Source of the DNA: Amoebidium appalachense
Lineage: Eukaryota; Ichthyosporea
Direction: 5' to 3'
NCBI GenBank assembly: GCA_963693365.1
Contig: CAVNZM010000001.1
Coordinates: 16,678,001 to 16,742,000, forward strand
DNA length: 64,000 nt
The position numbers and the translations under genes were made by a program. The notes below the pieces were generated by a model. That model searched no databases. It saw only the letters and a list, made by a program, of their open reading frames with translations, and was not told the origin of the DNA. Numbering within the stretch: position 1 is the stretch's first letter; each line of letters opens with the position of its first letter. Shown piece by piece: positions 13,096 through 32,826 of this stretch.

Positions 13096-13098
<3 letters not shown>

Positions 13099-13135
<37 letters not shown>

Positions 13136-13333
13136 TTCCCCCCCTCCCTCCCTCCCCTCCCTTCGCCCTTTTTTTTTTTTTTTTTTTTTCTTTCCTTCTC
13201 CCTCCCCCCCCCCCCCCTCCCTCCCTCCCTCCTCTAGATCCCTTCGCCCTTCGCCCTTCCCCGGCCTACTCCCCCCCCCCTCCCCCCCCCCCCCTTCCCC
13301 TCGTACCTTCTTTCCCCCCCCCCCCCCCCCCCC

Positions 13334-13375
<42 letters not shown>
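13099..13375. repeat. poly(C)/poly(T) homopolymer block
   Basis: Consists of a C-run of about 36 bases (13099-13135), T19 (13170-13189), C/T mixture and a final C-run of about 60 bases (13315-13375) with isolated T. Comparable blocks recur across the window. Confidence 0.9.
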
Positions 13376-13376
<1 letters not shown>

Positions 13377-13402
13377 CCGCCGACCAAACCATGTATACAC
13401 TC

Positions 13403-13735
13403 TTCTCATCAGCAGGTCTCTAACCCACTCTGCAGAACGTTTTACACATTTCTCCCCTTGGAGAACTTGGTCGTTGGTGCGTTTTTGTCTGATATCTAAC
13501 GACTCTGCAGGGTCCCCTGAGACTACTGACACTCTAACATTCCCTCCCTTCTTACTTCCCCCCCCCCCCCCCCCCCCCCTTCCCCCTCCTCCTTCCCCTC
13601 CCATTTTCTCTGCACACTCAACAGGTCTTAACCAGCTCTGCACATCGTTAGTCACAATCTTCTCACATATATGAGAGAATGATCGTATTGGTACGATTTG
13701 TCTAATATCTGACGATTCTGCAGCATCTCTAAGAC
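13403..13735 (+). repeat. two related copies of a ~120-base repeat
   Basis: Copy 1 (about 13403-13525) and copy 2 (about 13614-13735) share, in order, CAGGTCT..TAACC, CTCTGCA, TTGGT.CG.TTTGTCT, AATATCT or GATATCT, ACGA.TCTGCAG. They are separated by a C-run. They are diverged from each other and unrelated to the repeat at 14.4 kb as far as I can see. Confidence 0.65.
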
Positions 13736-13776
13736 CCCCTCCCCCTCCCCCTCCCCCCCCCCCCCACACACACACA

Positions 13777-13820
<44 letters not shown>

Positions 13821-14441
13821 TTTTTTTTTTTTTGGCGCCTGTTGTTTTGCTTGTCATTTGTTATTCTGGTTGATTACTGTAATCTTCGCTTATTTATGTG
13901 TGTGTGTGTGTGTGTGTGTGTGTTGTGCGGGGTTGCACATACCGGTGTCTACTTTTCTTCCTACTGTTTTTCTCTCCACACACTTCATCTGTCCACTTCT
14001 GCATACCCCCTTTCATAGCTATAGACACACTTCACACATTGCGTTACGCGCACGCATGCACACACCGCTCTGTTGGCGACAGCTCCCTTGGAACCCATGC
14101 GGCATGTTACCCGCCGGCGTAACATACCTCGGACTATCGGTTTGGCTTTTTTCAAGCCCAAAGCAATGGGTGATACCATATTTCCGGCTGACATCCGGGG
14201 GCATAGCTTTCCGTTCGAAGACGATAAAGTTCCGCCCTAGTAAGCCTGTTACTACCCTGCGGCGTGGGTCAAATCTCATATTTTCCCCTCTGATTGCGAA
14301 TTCTGCGGCTTCGGGACTTAATTCTTTTCAGCTGGTGTAGTATGTTAGCCAGGGAAGTATCGACTTAGGTATCGACGGGGGAGCTTCCTAGAAGCCCCGT
14401 CTCCTGAGTTCCTATCTATATTTTTCTTGTTTCTGCTTACT

Positions 14442-14723
14442 GCTGCAACTTTAACCCCCGGCCTTTCCCACTGCCCTTGCCTGCATAAGCAACCCTGCTC
14501 GTCTCTGATCAAGACGGGTGACCTACCCATGTTCAAGTGAAACAGTATCTGAGTTGGGTTTCGTTAACGAGGGGAATAGGTCGAAACTCGGGTACTGTGG
14601 ATGACGTGGGCCCCCCCTGAGGATGGGCTCTGCTTATTATACATACTCTTTATGTATGGCTTGCATTCTGCATCGTGTTATCCGTTTGTTCTTGTGTACT
14701 TCGTACTTTTTGACGCATTCAAA
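14442..14723 (+). mobile_element. full-length copy of the poly(C)-tailed, SINE-like dispersed repeat
   Basis: This 282-base unit is matched over its entire length, with only about two substitutions that I can see, by the reverse strand of 53525-53806, and partly by 48900-49052. It contains a tRNA B-box-like GGTCGAAACTC (14579-14589) and TGAGGATGGGCTCTGCTTA, and ends CGCATTCAAA immediately before a C-run. The near identity of distant copies implies recent movement or conversion. No coding capacity; a SINE-like, RNA polymerase III-driven element is an inference from the B-box-like core. Confidence 0.75.
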
Positions 14724-14771
14724 CCGCCCCCCCCCCCCTTCTCCCCGGCCCCAAAACACAAACACCATTGA

Positions 14772-14876
<105 letters not shown>

Positions 14877-14989
14877 ACAACCACGACCACAACCACCACC
14901 ACCACCACCACCACCACAGTAATAACAACAACAACCGCTACTCTCCCCCTCTCCCCCCCCACCGGCCACAAAACAAAGCACACACTTGA

Positions 14990-15029
<40 letters not shown>

Positions 15030-15378
15030 TCACACACATGTATACATGGACGCTTTCTCTCTCACTCGCACTCCTCAAGTAAGCCACACACATACACACA
15101 CACACACACACACTTACACGTACATACATACACGCACACACACACCGTTGAAAGGAAACACACATGCCTAATCCCCCCTCCCCCCCCCCCCCCCGGCCTG
15201 CCCTTCCCCCTGCTCCTCTCTTCCCCCCTCCCCTCCTCCTCCCCCCCCCCCCCCTCAGGGCTTCCCCCCCATAAAAATGGAGGAAAAAAACAGAAGATCT
15301 GCTGTTGACACCAAGGACTTGTTACCCTCCCCCTGCCCCCCTCCCCCCCTCCAAGGGTCCCCTCCCCCCTGTGCGCGT

Positions 15379-15617
<239 letters not shown>

Positions 15618-15956
15618 GCGGTCCGACCCGTGGACCCAAAAAAACCTGAGGAAGTTTAAAAAAAATTTTGACGTGCAAACACAAAGAAAAACAAGATAGA
15701 AAAAAATACAGGTTTGTAACAAAGTTCGGTCTCAACTTTAGAACTATGTAGTACACTTATAATGATTGAACAGTGAAATGCTTTTCTTCGAAGATCAGAT
15801 TCTGGAGGCCTGCAATCTTCCTTTTGATCTGCGCTGTTCAGTGTCTCTCGCCTGTGTATTATCATGTGCATATCTCGGCGTCCGTCTTTCCCAACACAAT
15901 CATAGGCCAATAGAATCCCCCCTCCCCCCCTCCCCCCCCCCCCCCCCCCCCTCCCC

Positions 15957-16078
15957 TTCACAAACAGCTTCTTTTAAGCTCTAGCAAAAGGGGGAGGAAG
16001 GGTGGGGGGGATGCATGTGGGGGGCCTTCACAAACAGCTTCTTTTGAGCTCTAGCAAAGGGGGGAGGAAGGGTGTGTG
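15957..16078 (+). repeat. tandem duplication of a ~70-base unit
   Basis: Two copies of TTCACAAACAGCTTCTTTT followed by a/gAGCTCTAGCAAA and a GGGGGAGGAAGGGTG stretch, starting at 15957 and 16027. Confidence 0.8.
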
Positions 16079-16362
16079 TGTGGGGGGGGGGGGGGGGGGG
16101 GGGGGGGGGGTCAACTTGGTTGTAGCACAAGAAAACGAAGAAAAAGAGAAAGAAAAAGGTTTTACGCTCATGCCTCAAGGCAGTTATCTCTTCGTGCAGG
16201 AGATCATTACCTGTCCATGTCACGTTACCAGACGATATTTTTCGATCTTGTGTTGCAGAACAGCTGGTACTTCTTTGCTCACGAAAAACTTCTTTCTTTC
16301 TCTTTTTTTTCGGTTTTTTGGTGGCGCCACATGCTATACTGGTTGTACATGTACAGCCACTG

Positions 16363-16400
<38 letters not shown>

Positions 16401-16567
16401 ACGACGTTACGGTGTGTGTGTGTGTGTGTGTGTGTTTGGTGTGTGTGTGGCTCTGTGTGTGTGACTGTGTGTGTATGCGTCAAAGCACTTATGGTTTGTC
16501 TGTGTGTGTGTGGGGGGGGGGGGGGAGGGGAGGGGTGGCATTTCGGTAGTTGTGGGCACAATGTCGT

Positions 16568-16631
<64 letters not shown>

Positions 16632-16764
16632 AGGGGAGGTTGGGAAGCTATAGCTACGATTCTGGAGAGGCTGAGTGCAGGGTGGCCGGTCGGACGTGCA
16701 CGGGTCACCCATAGGATGGGTACTGGTGGTGGTGGTGGTGGCGGTGGGCCGGGGGGAGGGGGAG

Positions 16765-16769
<5 letters not shown>

Positions 16770-16804
<35 letters not shown>

Positions 16805-16900
16805 GGGGGGGGGGGGGAGGGGGGGGGGGGGTATTTCTGTATTTGTGTGCTCATGTATGTGCGACACTACCTGTATGTGTTGTTGTTGGGGGGGCCGAAG

Positions 16901-16936
<36 letters not shown>
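16770..16936. repeat. poly(G) tracts
   Basis: Two G-runs (about 16770-16832 with isolated A, and about 16904-16936) separated by complex sequence; strong G-quadruplex potential. Confidence 0.9.
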
Positions 16937-16938
<2 letters not shown>

Positions 16939-17696
16939 AGCGTCGTAGAGCGCGCACCAGTTGGGGGCATTTGCGAGTTTATGTTGGTAGGTGTTAAAAG
17001 CCTTAGTTATGTCAGACTGGACACAAACACATGACGCCTGGTGGTTTAACGCACAACAATAGGACGGGGTTTGCACATAAAACCCGGAGTCTATAAACTA
17101 TAATCGCAACATGTGATTTGACGGGGAAAAGATTCACATCAGACCGAAACCATGAAACCTTTTTTTTCTTTTGACTCGGGTTTATTGATCCGTTGATGAA
17201 GGCAACGTGCAGCCACAGGCTACATAACCACCAATAGAACTGAAAAAGCCAAAGCTACGAAATAAAAAAGCGACAAGTGACAAAGGACACCGGCAGGCAA
17301 AACCGTAAGTGTACGTGTATGCGTGAAACTAGCTTGCTCCAACTAGTCATTTGCATCGATGTTGACCAGACCATACTCTGCAAGAAGACATCATTACTGC
17401 TCCTTCCCAACAGGCCCCCCTCAAAACCTATCGAGGCACAGCAAGCAAGTCAGCCTCTAAAAGAGCAATGCAGACCAAATCTGAGCTAAAAAACAATCCC
17501 AACGGGCCCGGGCCCTAGATAACCCGGAGAAACTGCATCTAGCTCTCTGATAAGGTGGCCTAGTTGTGGCAGGACACACAGAAAAACACAATTAAAGAAT
17601 GCATGCAAGCAAACCCGGTCATTGCCATACGACTGGAGGCTAAGGACTGGCAGTCACTTGGAAAGCTCCCCGACGACCAAGTAGCCGCCCCTCCAC

Positions 17697-17981
17697 TCAC
17701 GCAGCGCAGAAGTAGCTGAAGAAGTTGCAGCAGCCCACCGCCAATAGGTCGCGTAGAAGCGTAGACAGCGTGTAGAAGTTACCATAGGTTGCAGTGGACC
17801 ACCAGGCGTTGAAGAAACCACTTCTCAAGCGAGAAACTCCGCGAAAGGGAGATGCCCCCACACTCTCACAGCTGTAGGAATACACCAGGCCACACCACAC
17901 ACACGCTGCAATCACGTTCCCCTGAGTGGGACTCCCTCCCACCACAAAAAGAAGAAACGAAAGCCTATATATACCTGCCAT
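17697..17981 (-). CDS. possible small secreted Cys-containing protein or first exon
   Basis: ATG at 17981 opens a 94-residue frame beginning MAGIYRLSFLLFVVGGSP, a plausible signal peptide, followed by a Cys/Ser/aromatic-rich body with seven Cys residues and ending CCNFFSYFCAA. The stop overlaps a perfect donor (GC/GTGAGT), so the frame may really be an exon (17701-17981) of a longer minus-strand gene; I could not find a convincing next exon. No family recognised. It lies alone between repeat-rich DNA and the bZIP gene, which is on the same strand. Confidence 0.33.
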   Translation of the reverse strand: MAGIYRLSFLLFVVGGSPTQGNVIAACVWCGLVYSYSCESVGASPFRGVSRLRSGFFNAWWSTATYGNFYTLSTLLRDLLAVGCCNFFSYFCAA

Positions 17982-18329
17982 GGTGAAGAATCGGGAAAAA
18001 AAGTCGACGTCATGACAGCTAAGAGATCGAAGTGAAAGTGAAGTCAAGAAACCTAGGTGACAAGATGATAACCTATCTGACTTATATTATATCTGCATGG
18101 TGCATGTTCCGGGGTTCTAGAGCAAAATTACATAGAGAGGAACGTTTACCACGTATTTGTAACGAGTTCTTGCCGACGGTCACGGGGTACCCATCGAGTA
18201 CCCATCTACAATAGGTATTCATGTCGACGATGTAGTAACATAAAGTATTCCAAACCATTAAAAACCCAACTATCTGCGATTAACTAAACATCACCCAACC
18301 ACCATTCAATATAGCCGCACACACGCTGC

Positions 18330-18557
18330 CTATTTGGCCCTATTTGTAGTGCCGCGGCGGCAGGTTTTCTCCACGATAAGTTTGCGTAGGGCCATGTTTT
18401 GCGTCGTAAGTCTCCGGGCCACCACAGTTTGGTGCCGCAGTTTCGTACTGAGGTCGTCAATCTGAAAAATTTAAGCGGTGTTATGTTATAATCATCATTG
18501 TGTGATGAAAAACATAGAAAGGGTAGAATGTGGGTGAGAGGGAGATTGTTGCAGGGG

Positions 18558-18611
<54 letters not shown>

Positions 18612-18843
18612 GGTAAACGCAGGCATGGCGATTTATTGTTGTGGTGGTGCCGGTGATGATGGTTCGCATGTGTGCGTGTGGTGTTTGTGCGCGCGCGCAC
18701 GTGTGTGAGTGGGTGTGTGCGTGTGCACACGCCGCGGTGTGCACTTTTTTTTTTCTTTTGTCTTTTTTCCTTTTCCCCCCTTTTAAACTTTTAAAGTTTG
18801 AAGTTTTTTTTTTTTTTTTTTTGTGGTGGTGGTGGTGGTGGTG

Positions 18844-18892
<49 letters not shown>

Positions 18893-20102
18893 GGGGGGGG
18901 GGGGGGGGGTTGGTTGGTTGGTTGGTTGGGCCAACCCGAATAATGCAAACTAATCTAGCAGAGTGCAGATTAATTCATGGTGACCACAGCCTGCCACATT
19001 TGTTCGAGATTGAAGCTGAAACTGTTACATAAGTGCTAGGTGCTGAATGTCAAAAGTGAGGGGAGGGGAGCTCGAGAGGGATGAGCGGCCAGCGGGCTCA
19101 CAATGCGAGGTGGAGGGCGGGTGGTGGTGGTGGTGGTGGTGGTATAGGGGGGGGGGGGGGGGGGGGGGGGGAGGGGGAGGGGGGAGAGGAGGGGGGGTAT
19201 GGTGCACACCTTGACCTGCAGCACACTCTCCTCCAGCTTCTTACGGGCACGGTACAGCTTGCAGGCTATGCGGTTGCGCTCCTGAGACGTGCTGCGCCGC
19301 TGGCCGTGAAAGCGGTCATTCCTGAACATGTGCACATGGGGGGGTTAGAATGGTGCATGATTATGAATTTTCAAGTTGCATTTCATTTTTTTAATCGAGG
19401 AGAGACACGAGTGAGGTAAGACTATACACAGACACAAACCGTGCTGAGACCCTGTCCATATGCCACAACTTGTGACAAGAAACAAAATGACCTGCCCCAC
19501 AGTAAAACGAATCACTCACACGCACGATCGCGCCCGCGTGCGCGCACACACACACACATGACGAGTCCCTGCATCCCACATAAAGCTATATACCGGCCGC
19601 ATTGTCACACCAAAACCACCTTTAATTCCTACCTGTTGCCACGTTTAGGGTTTTCAAACTTGCACTTCACCCGCTTGACCATCACTGCATGTTCATCGTT
19701 CACATCCCCAACAGTTACCTCCGCACTTGCAATGGTCTTCTGTATTGTCGCTGTGTTTTCTGCCTGTTGGTTTTAAACGGTTACGTTAGCAAATACATGT
19801 ACACCGATCAAAAAAAAAAAAAAAAAAGAATGCACAGTTTCTCATCCGGAGAAATGTCTAACCCCCCCCCCCCCACCACCCCCACACGCACACACACAGA
19901 CATACACACACACACACCCAAAAAAAAAAAAAAAAATAAAAATAAAGAAAAAGAAAGAAAGAAAAGAAAGAAAAAGCCTCATTATAAAAAGAACTCATGC
20001 CACTACTCCTCGTTTCGCTTCATCTTATAAGATTTTCTTTCCCCCCATGTCACCTAAACCACCACAGCGCACCACCCCCGGGGGTGTAGGTTTGTAAAAG
20101 GT

Positions 20103-20133
<31 letters not shown>

Positions 20134-20823
20134 GGGGGGGGGAGGCGGAGGGGGGGATCTGGTGTAATGATTAGCATACTCAGTTTGAAGTTTGTATACG
20201 CATTGTCGTTAGTACTGTGTGCATTGTCGTTAGTACTGTGTGCATTGGCGTGCACACATGGCTACACGTTTTTCGTTGTCGTTTTATAGAGTAGCTCTCA
20301 ACTCTCTACTTGATCTTTTTCTTTTTCTTTGCCCCCTCTCTCTCTCTCTCTCCCCCCCCCCCCCCCCACACACACACACACACACACACCTTTTTTTTTT
20401 TTTTTTTTTTACGAGGTGGTGGTGGTGATGGTGCTGGGTGGGTGGGTGGGTGGTTGATTGGGCACCGGAGGAATGGGTGGGGGGGAACGGGAAGAGAACA
20501 TATTGCATGCTTTCAAACACGGGAAAGGGGAGTTGACCCACCTCCATCAGTATCAGGTCCGTCTGTGTGAGAGATCTCCTGCGCCCCTTTTGATTGTTGA
20601 CTCGGGCCACACGGGCACGCTTTGCTTTGGGCTGCTGTCCTTCTCCCTCCGTTTTCGTCGACTCTTGCTTCTCCACAGCACCCCAACTCGCACGTTTTCG
20701 CAGTTTTCTGGGTTCGGTCATGTCTTCGTTGGTTGTTTCTGTGTCAGCGGTTGCAGGCGTGGGGGCAGGGGTACGGGGCTTGGGCATTTTGGTCACAGAG
20801 ATAGTGGCAAGGGACGGTTGCAT
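18330..20823 (-). CDS. bZIP transcription factor (4 exons)
   Basis: Exons 20823-20542, 19763-19633, 19321-19210 and 18461-18330 join in phases 0, 2 and 0 with GT-AG borders to give 218 residues. Exon 1 is Pro/Thr-rich then basic with nuclear-localisation-like RKLRKR and KAKRARVARV. Exon 3 carries the basic region ERNRIACKLYRARKKLEE: Asn-x7-Arg is exact, and Arg-x9 leads to the first zipper Leu. Reading on into exon 4 (IDDLSTKLRHQ ... QNMALRKLIVEK), the d positions are L, L, Q, L, L and the a positions are I, L, A, N, I, including the classical Asn. It therefore binds DNA as a dimer in the nucleus. ATG 20823 is the first in this exon, but a 649-codon exon just upstream on the same strand is probably its N-terminus. 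The subfamily is not certain. Confidence 0.9.
18561..18610. repeat. poly(G) tract, about 50 bases
   Basis: An uninterrupted G-run inside the last-but-one intron region of the bZIP gene (poly(C) in the sense of that gene). Confidence 0.95.
18847..18909. repeat. poly(C)-poly(G) inverted homopolymer
   Basis: About 44 C followed directly by about 19 G, preceded by T18 and GGT repeats. It can fold into a perfect C:G hairpin or quadruplex; it may also be an assembly junction. Confidence 0.9.
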
Positions 20824-21582
20824 GGGGGCAGAGAAGGTGGTGGAAAAAGGCAGTAGCTTTGTGGGTTTGCTCGGGGGTTGGTGGGTGCACACTGGCTGCT
20901 GCTGGAATATTGGGTGATTTGAGGGGTGGAGGGGGATGAGGGAGGGAGGAGGGGGGGGGGGGGGGGGGGAAGGATGTGTTGGGTTAATGTTAATGATGGT
21001 GGTGTGTGCGTGTGTGTTTTGGGGGGAGGACGAAAAGATGGGGGCAGAAAATGGGGGAGAGGGAGTGGGAGGAGGAGGGGGGCAGAGGGGATAGATGAAG
21101 GATAAATCAGACGTACTTCCTTCTTCTTTTTTTGCATTGGATGTAAGGAGAGAAGGGTGTGTGGGATGGTGGAGGGTGAGAGAGACACATTAGTTAGCTC
21201 AATTGATTAGTATTGACAAGACAAAAGGACCGATGCATGCTCTCTTAGTCCCCCCCCCCCCCCCCCCCTCCCCCCCCCCTTCTCTTAACCACCACTCAAC
21301 CCCACCCCCTATAATCCGAGGGCCTTTCCTTCTCTTATCCATCCCCTTTGCTCTTAAATATTTTCCTGAGTCAGGTCATTCACATGCCTTGTAGCTCGTT
21401 TTCAAGACTTTCTTCCCGCTATGTATATTTCAGCAACAGCTAACTAATTGTGTGTGTGTGCTACAGTGCACGTATGTGAGTGTGTCTGGTGTGTTTTTGT
21501 GTGCCTGTGCCCCACGGGGAGTGCTGACTGGGCGAGAGAGGAGAGCAACGGGGGCCTGAGGGGGATGGGGGCATGTTTGTGT

Positions 21583-21613
<31 letters not shown>

Positions 21614-21813
21614 GGGGAGGGGGTTGTGCATGGCTGCTCTCGCGCGTGTGCGTGCACACGCACAAACCTTAAGGGGCACTTCAAGCGTGAAATGAAATGA
21701 GGATGTGGAGGATCAAAGGTTCTGTGTATTCAGAAGAACTGGGCATCTTGAATTCGAAAATAAAAGTTGCAAGTAAATTATTCTGTCACTGTAAAGTGTA
21801 GAACTTTACTTAC

Positions 21814-23762
21814 TTGGGTGCTAGGGTGTCCACGTGCTGGATGCTGGGAGGGTCAAGCAGGCAAGCAACAATGCTGCCCCTGGGCGACCCAACAACGGAA
21901 GTGGAGGGAGTAGGGACGTTGACAAAGTCAGAGAAGGAGAAACCGTTGCAATTGTCCCCAGGGAAAATATCGTTAAGGACGTAGAAATCCTCGGGGAAAA
22001 TGTCGTCATCTGAGAGGTTTTCCAGAGAGGAAACATCCACGAGACCGTGGTTGGTTGCGAATGTGTTGGGTGGGTGGGCATTTGCTACGTGTGTGGTGGT
22101 GAAAGTTGCCTCGGTGTGGTGTGGTGTTGCGTGGTGAGTGTTTGTGTATGCAGGTGGGTAGTCGAGGAGTGGCGTAGGAACAGAGTACGCCCATTTTTCC
22201 AACTCGTCCACGTATGCCCCGGAGTTCAACCCATGGGGCACAATCTCTGACAAGCTTGACACCGAAAATTCGCTATGCCATGGGTGGGTGTGGTGTGGGA
22301 GGAAGGTGAAGTCAATTTGTGTGTCGGGCTGTAGATGCACCACCAAATATTCCTCGGCAATGGTGTGGTGTCCAGGAATAAACATGAACGTAGTGTCGTG
22401 GGAGAACGGATTTTCCGAGGTGTAGGTTACCGAGTAATGCTCGTTGGTGCAAGTGGTCTGCGGGTGACGTGTGCTGGTTTCCTTGCGGTAGTTTGAAGGG
22501 GGAATTTCGGGCAGGGATATAGGGCTTGCAGGCCGGCCTACACTCGTGTCGCACCCAGCACCCGAGTCTGCATACGCGCTTGTGTTGTAACCAACGAAAA
22601 TTCTCTTCCCTTCGTTTGTGTCGCTCACATCATCCTTTTCAAAGGACCGGTTGCTGATACGACTACACCCACTGGGAGGGTCGTTAAGTTGAGCCGTCTG
22701 GAAGAACTTGGATGCTGGGTGGTGCTTGAAACCAGGGTACGTGTGTGGGGTGTGCTTTTTCGTGTCGTTGTTAGCCGATATCTCCCCGTTTGAGTACCCA
22801 CAAGAGGAGCCCGAAAAAAAAGTGTCGTCGGGAGGACAAGTTGCACGACCGTCGTTGTGGTTTGATTCTGCGGGTTCGATGATTTGCTTCGTTTGGTGAA
22901 TGTTTGCCTGTGTAGTGTTCTGGTGTTGGTTCATGATATCGGAGAGAGGAAAGCCCGGTTTACGCGTGTTTTCGTTGAGTTGCGGTCTGCAGATGTTTAT
23001 GGTGGGTGCCCGTTGAACAAAGCCCTGCCTCGTTGGATAAGGGCAGTTTTCGTTGTTTTGGTTTTTCGTTTTGTAATGGTCGTTTGTGCTCGTGTGGTAG
23101 TTTTCTGAATCCACGTTTACCCGTCCGTGATGTTGGTGTTGCTTGTACGCCAGTTTGGTGGCTTTTACAGCTGATGATGAGTGGGGACGCTCGTTAGAAA
23201 CGGTGGGGATGCATCGGACAGAAGAAGCACGGTCCTGTGTCGTGTGTATGTTGTTGTGTGCACGAGGGGAAGAAGGGACAAACGTGTGAGCCAAGTCGGA
23301 GGGAAAGGAAGAGCGTGCTTCTTCCGTGGCTTGCTCACTAGGTAGTCCAGAAGAAGGGCAGATTGTGGTGGTTTGTGCTTGAATTTCCGGGTACCCTGTG
23401 TTTTTGTCGCTGCTGTCGAGCGAATAGTGCAGTCTTTCGCTGTTGTTCCATCCTGTTGTTTCCGAGGCAAAGGGCCGAGAAGATGTCTCGGAAATTTCGT
23501 TTGTGGGATGTACGGTGTGTCGTGTTTTTGTGCCCAACGAGTGCTCTCTGGCTATTTCTGGAACCAGAACAGAAGCAGTGGTGTCTGTGCAAGTTTTTTC
23601 CTGTGTGTGCGAGATGGTGCGGGTGCTAAGGTCGAGCAGAGCCTGTGCTGCAAACGCCTGCAGAGGGGAAGGTGTATTTGTGCCTGTGCTTGCAAGGGCT
23701 GGCAACGGGAGCGAGGCTTCTCCCAGGGAAGAGAACTCGGTATCCGGCATAATAGAGGACAT
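21814..23762 (-). CDS. 649-codon Ser/Thr/His/Asn-rich exon, probable N-terminal exon of the bZIP gene
   Basis: ATG 23762 (MSSIMPDTEFSSLGEAS) opens a single frame of 649 codons that is low in hydrophobic residues and rich in Ser, Thr, His, Asn and Pro, as in intrinsically disordered activation regions. Near its end lies an acidic/aromatic block (SLENLSDDDIFPEDFYVLND) resembling a transactivation segment. The apparent stop sits inside a perfect donor: the frame reads AA/GTAAGT at 21814, phase 2. The bZIP exons follow on the same strand 1 kb downstream; a GAG acceptor before 20869 would join in phase and give about 883 residues, but this acceptor is weak and another exon may lie between. If it is a separate gene the product ends at TAA 21810. 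No catalytic domain is seen. It shares the divergent CCAAT promoter with the gene at 24.6 kb. Confidence 0.72.
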
Positions 23763-24596
23763 TTTGAAGAGAAATTAGAGGCATGGGTTGTGAAGCAAAG
23801 TAAATGTGTGCTTTTGGGAATGGTAGAAAACAACATGAGGACGAAGGGATGATGAAGGGAAGGAGGGCAAAACTGGGTGTGGCAGGTGTGTTGTGTTGTA
23901 CAGTAATAGACTCGATTCTAAATGAAATTCAACTAAGGGAAGAAAAGGTAAACAGAGAAAATGTAAATATGAGCAATAATATTCATACTAGACATGGTGT
24001 AAGTATGTGTCGACTGAGAGGGTGGCGTATGATGCATGCGCCTTGTCTCTTGAGGAGCCGCTCTTGAGGTGCATTGCGAAATCTAAAAGCGCGCCAAATT
24101 TTTTTGAGTGCGCTATCAGCCAATAGGAGTACAAAGTGTTTTAGCCAATCAAATAGCTGCTTACACATTCCTCGTGGGTTAATATTAGTTACTCTAACTC
24201 TTGTCTAACTCTTGTCACTATGTAGGAAAAGCCTTAGTTTTATGATTCGATATTATGACATTCGACTCACGCACGCAGATTCACTGATTGGTGAGCCACA
24301 ACAAAGAGATTGGCCAATAGGGGCCGTCCATGTTTTTACGTGGTATGCTGTGTGGTATGTACCATGTCGACATCAGTGCGCGCGTCGCTTCCTCAGGCCT
24401 GGCCCGGCCGGTTAGTTCTGGTAGTGTCACAAGCCTTACCTTTGCTCGTTTCAATTCCAACCATAGTTCATGCCATAACGTAGCAACATTCAGTAGTTCA
24501 GAAAAATAAGCGTGTCCAAGGTCACCTGCGTCCCCCACGGTCAAGTTATCCTCCCATTTTTCCCATCACGGCTTCAAGAAGTGACTGCCTGCCAAC
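23763..24596. promoter_or_regulatory. divergent promoter with CCAAT-box cluster
   Basis: This spacer separates two divergent first exons (minus strand 23762, plus strand 24597). It holds several CCAAT motifs in both orientations: AGCCAATAGG near 24118, AGCCAATCAAA near 24143, TGATTGGTGAG near 24284 and ATTGGCCAATAGG near 24308. CCAAT pairs are the usual NF-Y target and typical of bidirectional promoters. No coding frame is supported. Confidence 0.55.

Positions 24597-32826
<8,230 letters not shown>

Noticed and set aside
13858-14340. 160-codon plus-strand open frame
   Set aside because: Begins in a GT array; its 3' part competes with a more protein-like frame in another phase.
20284-20541. 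Continuation of the bZIP exon 1 frame past 20541
   Set aside because: The extension enters GGTGGT, CA and C-run sequence; the donor GTGGGT at 20541 joins in phase to the next exon.
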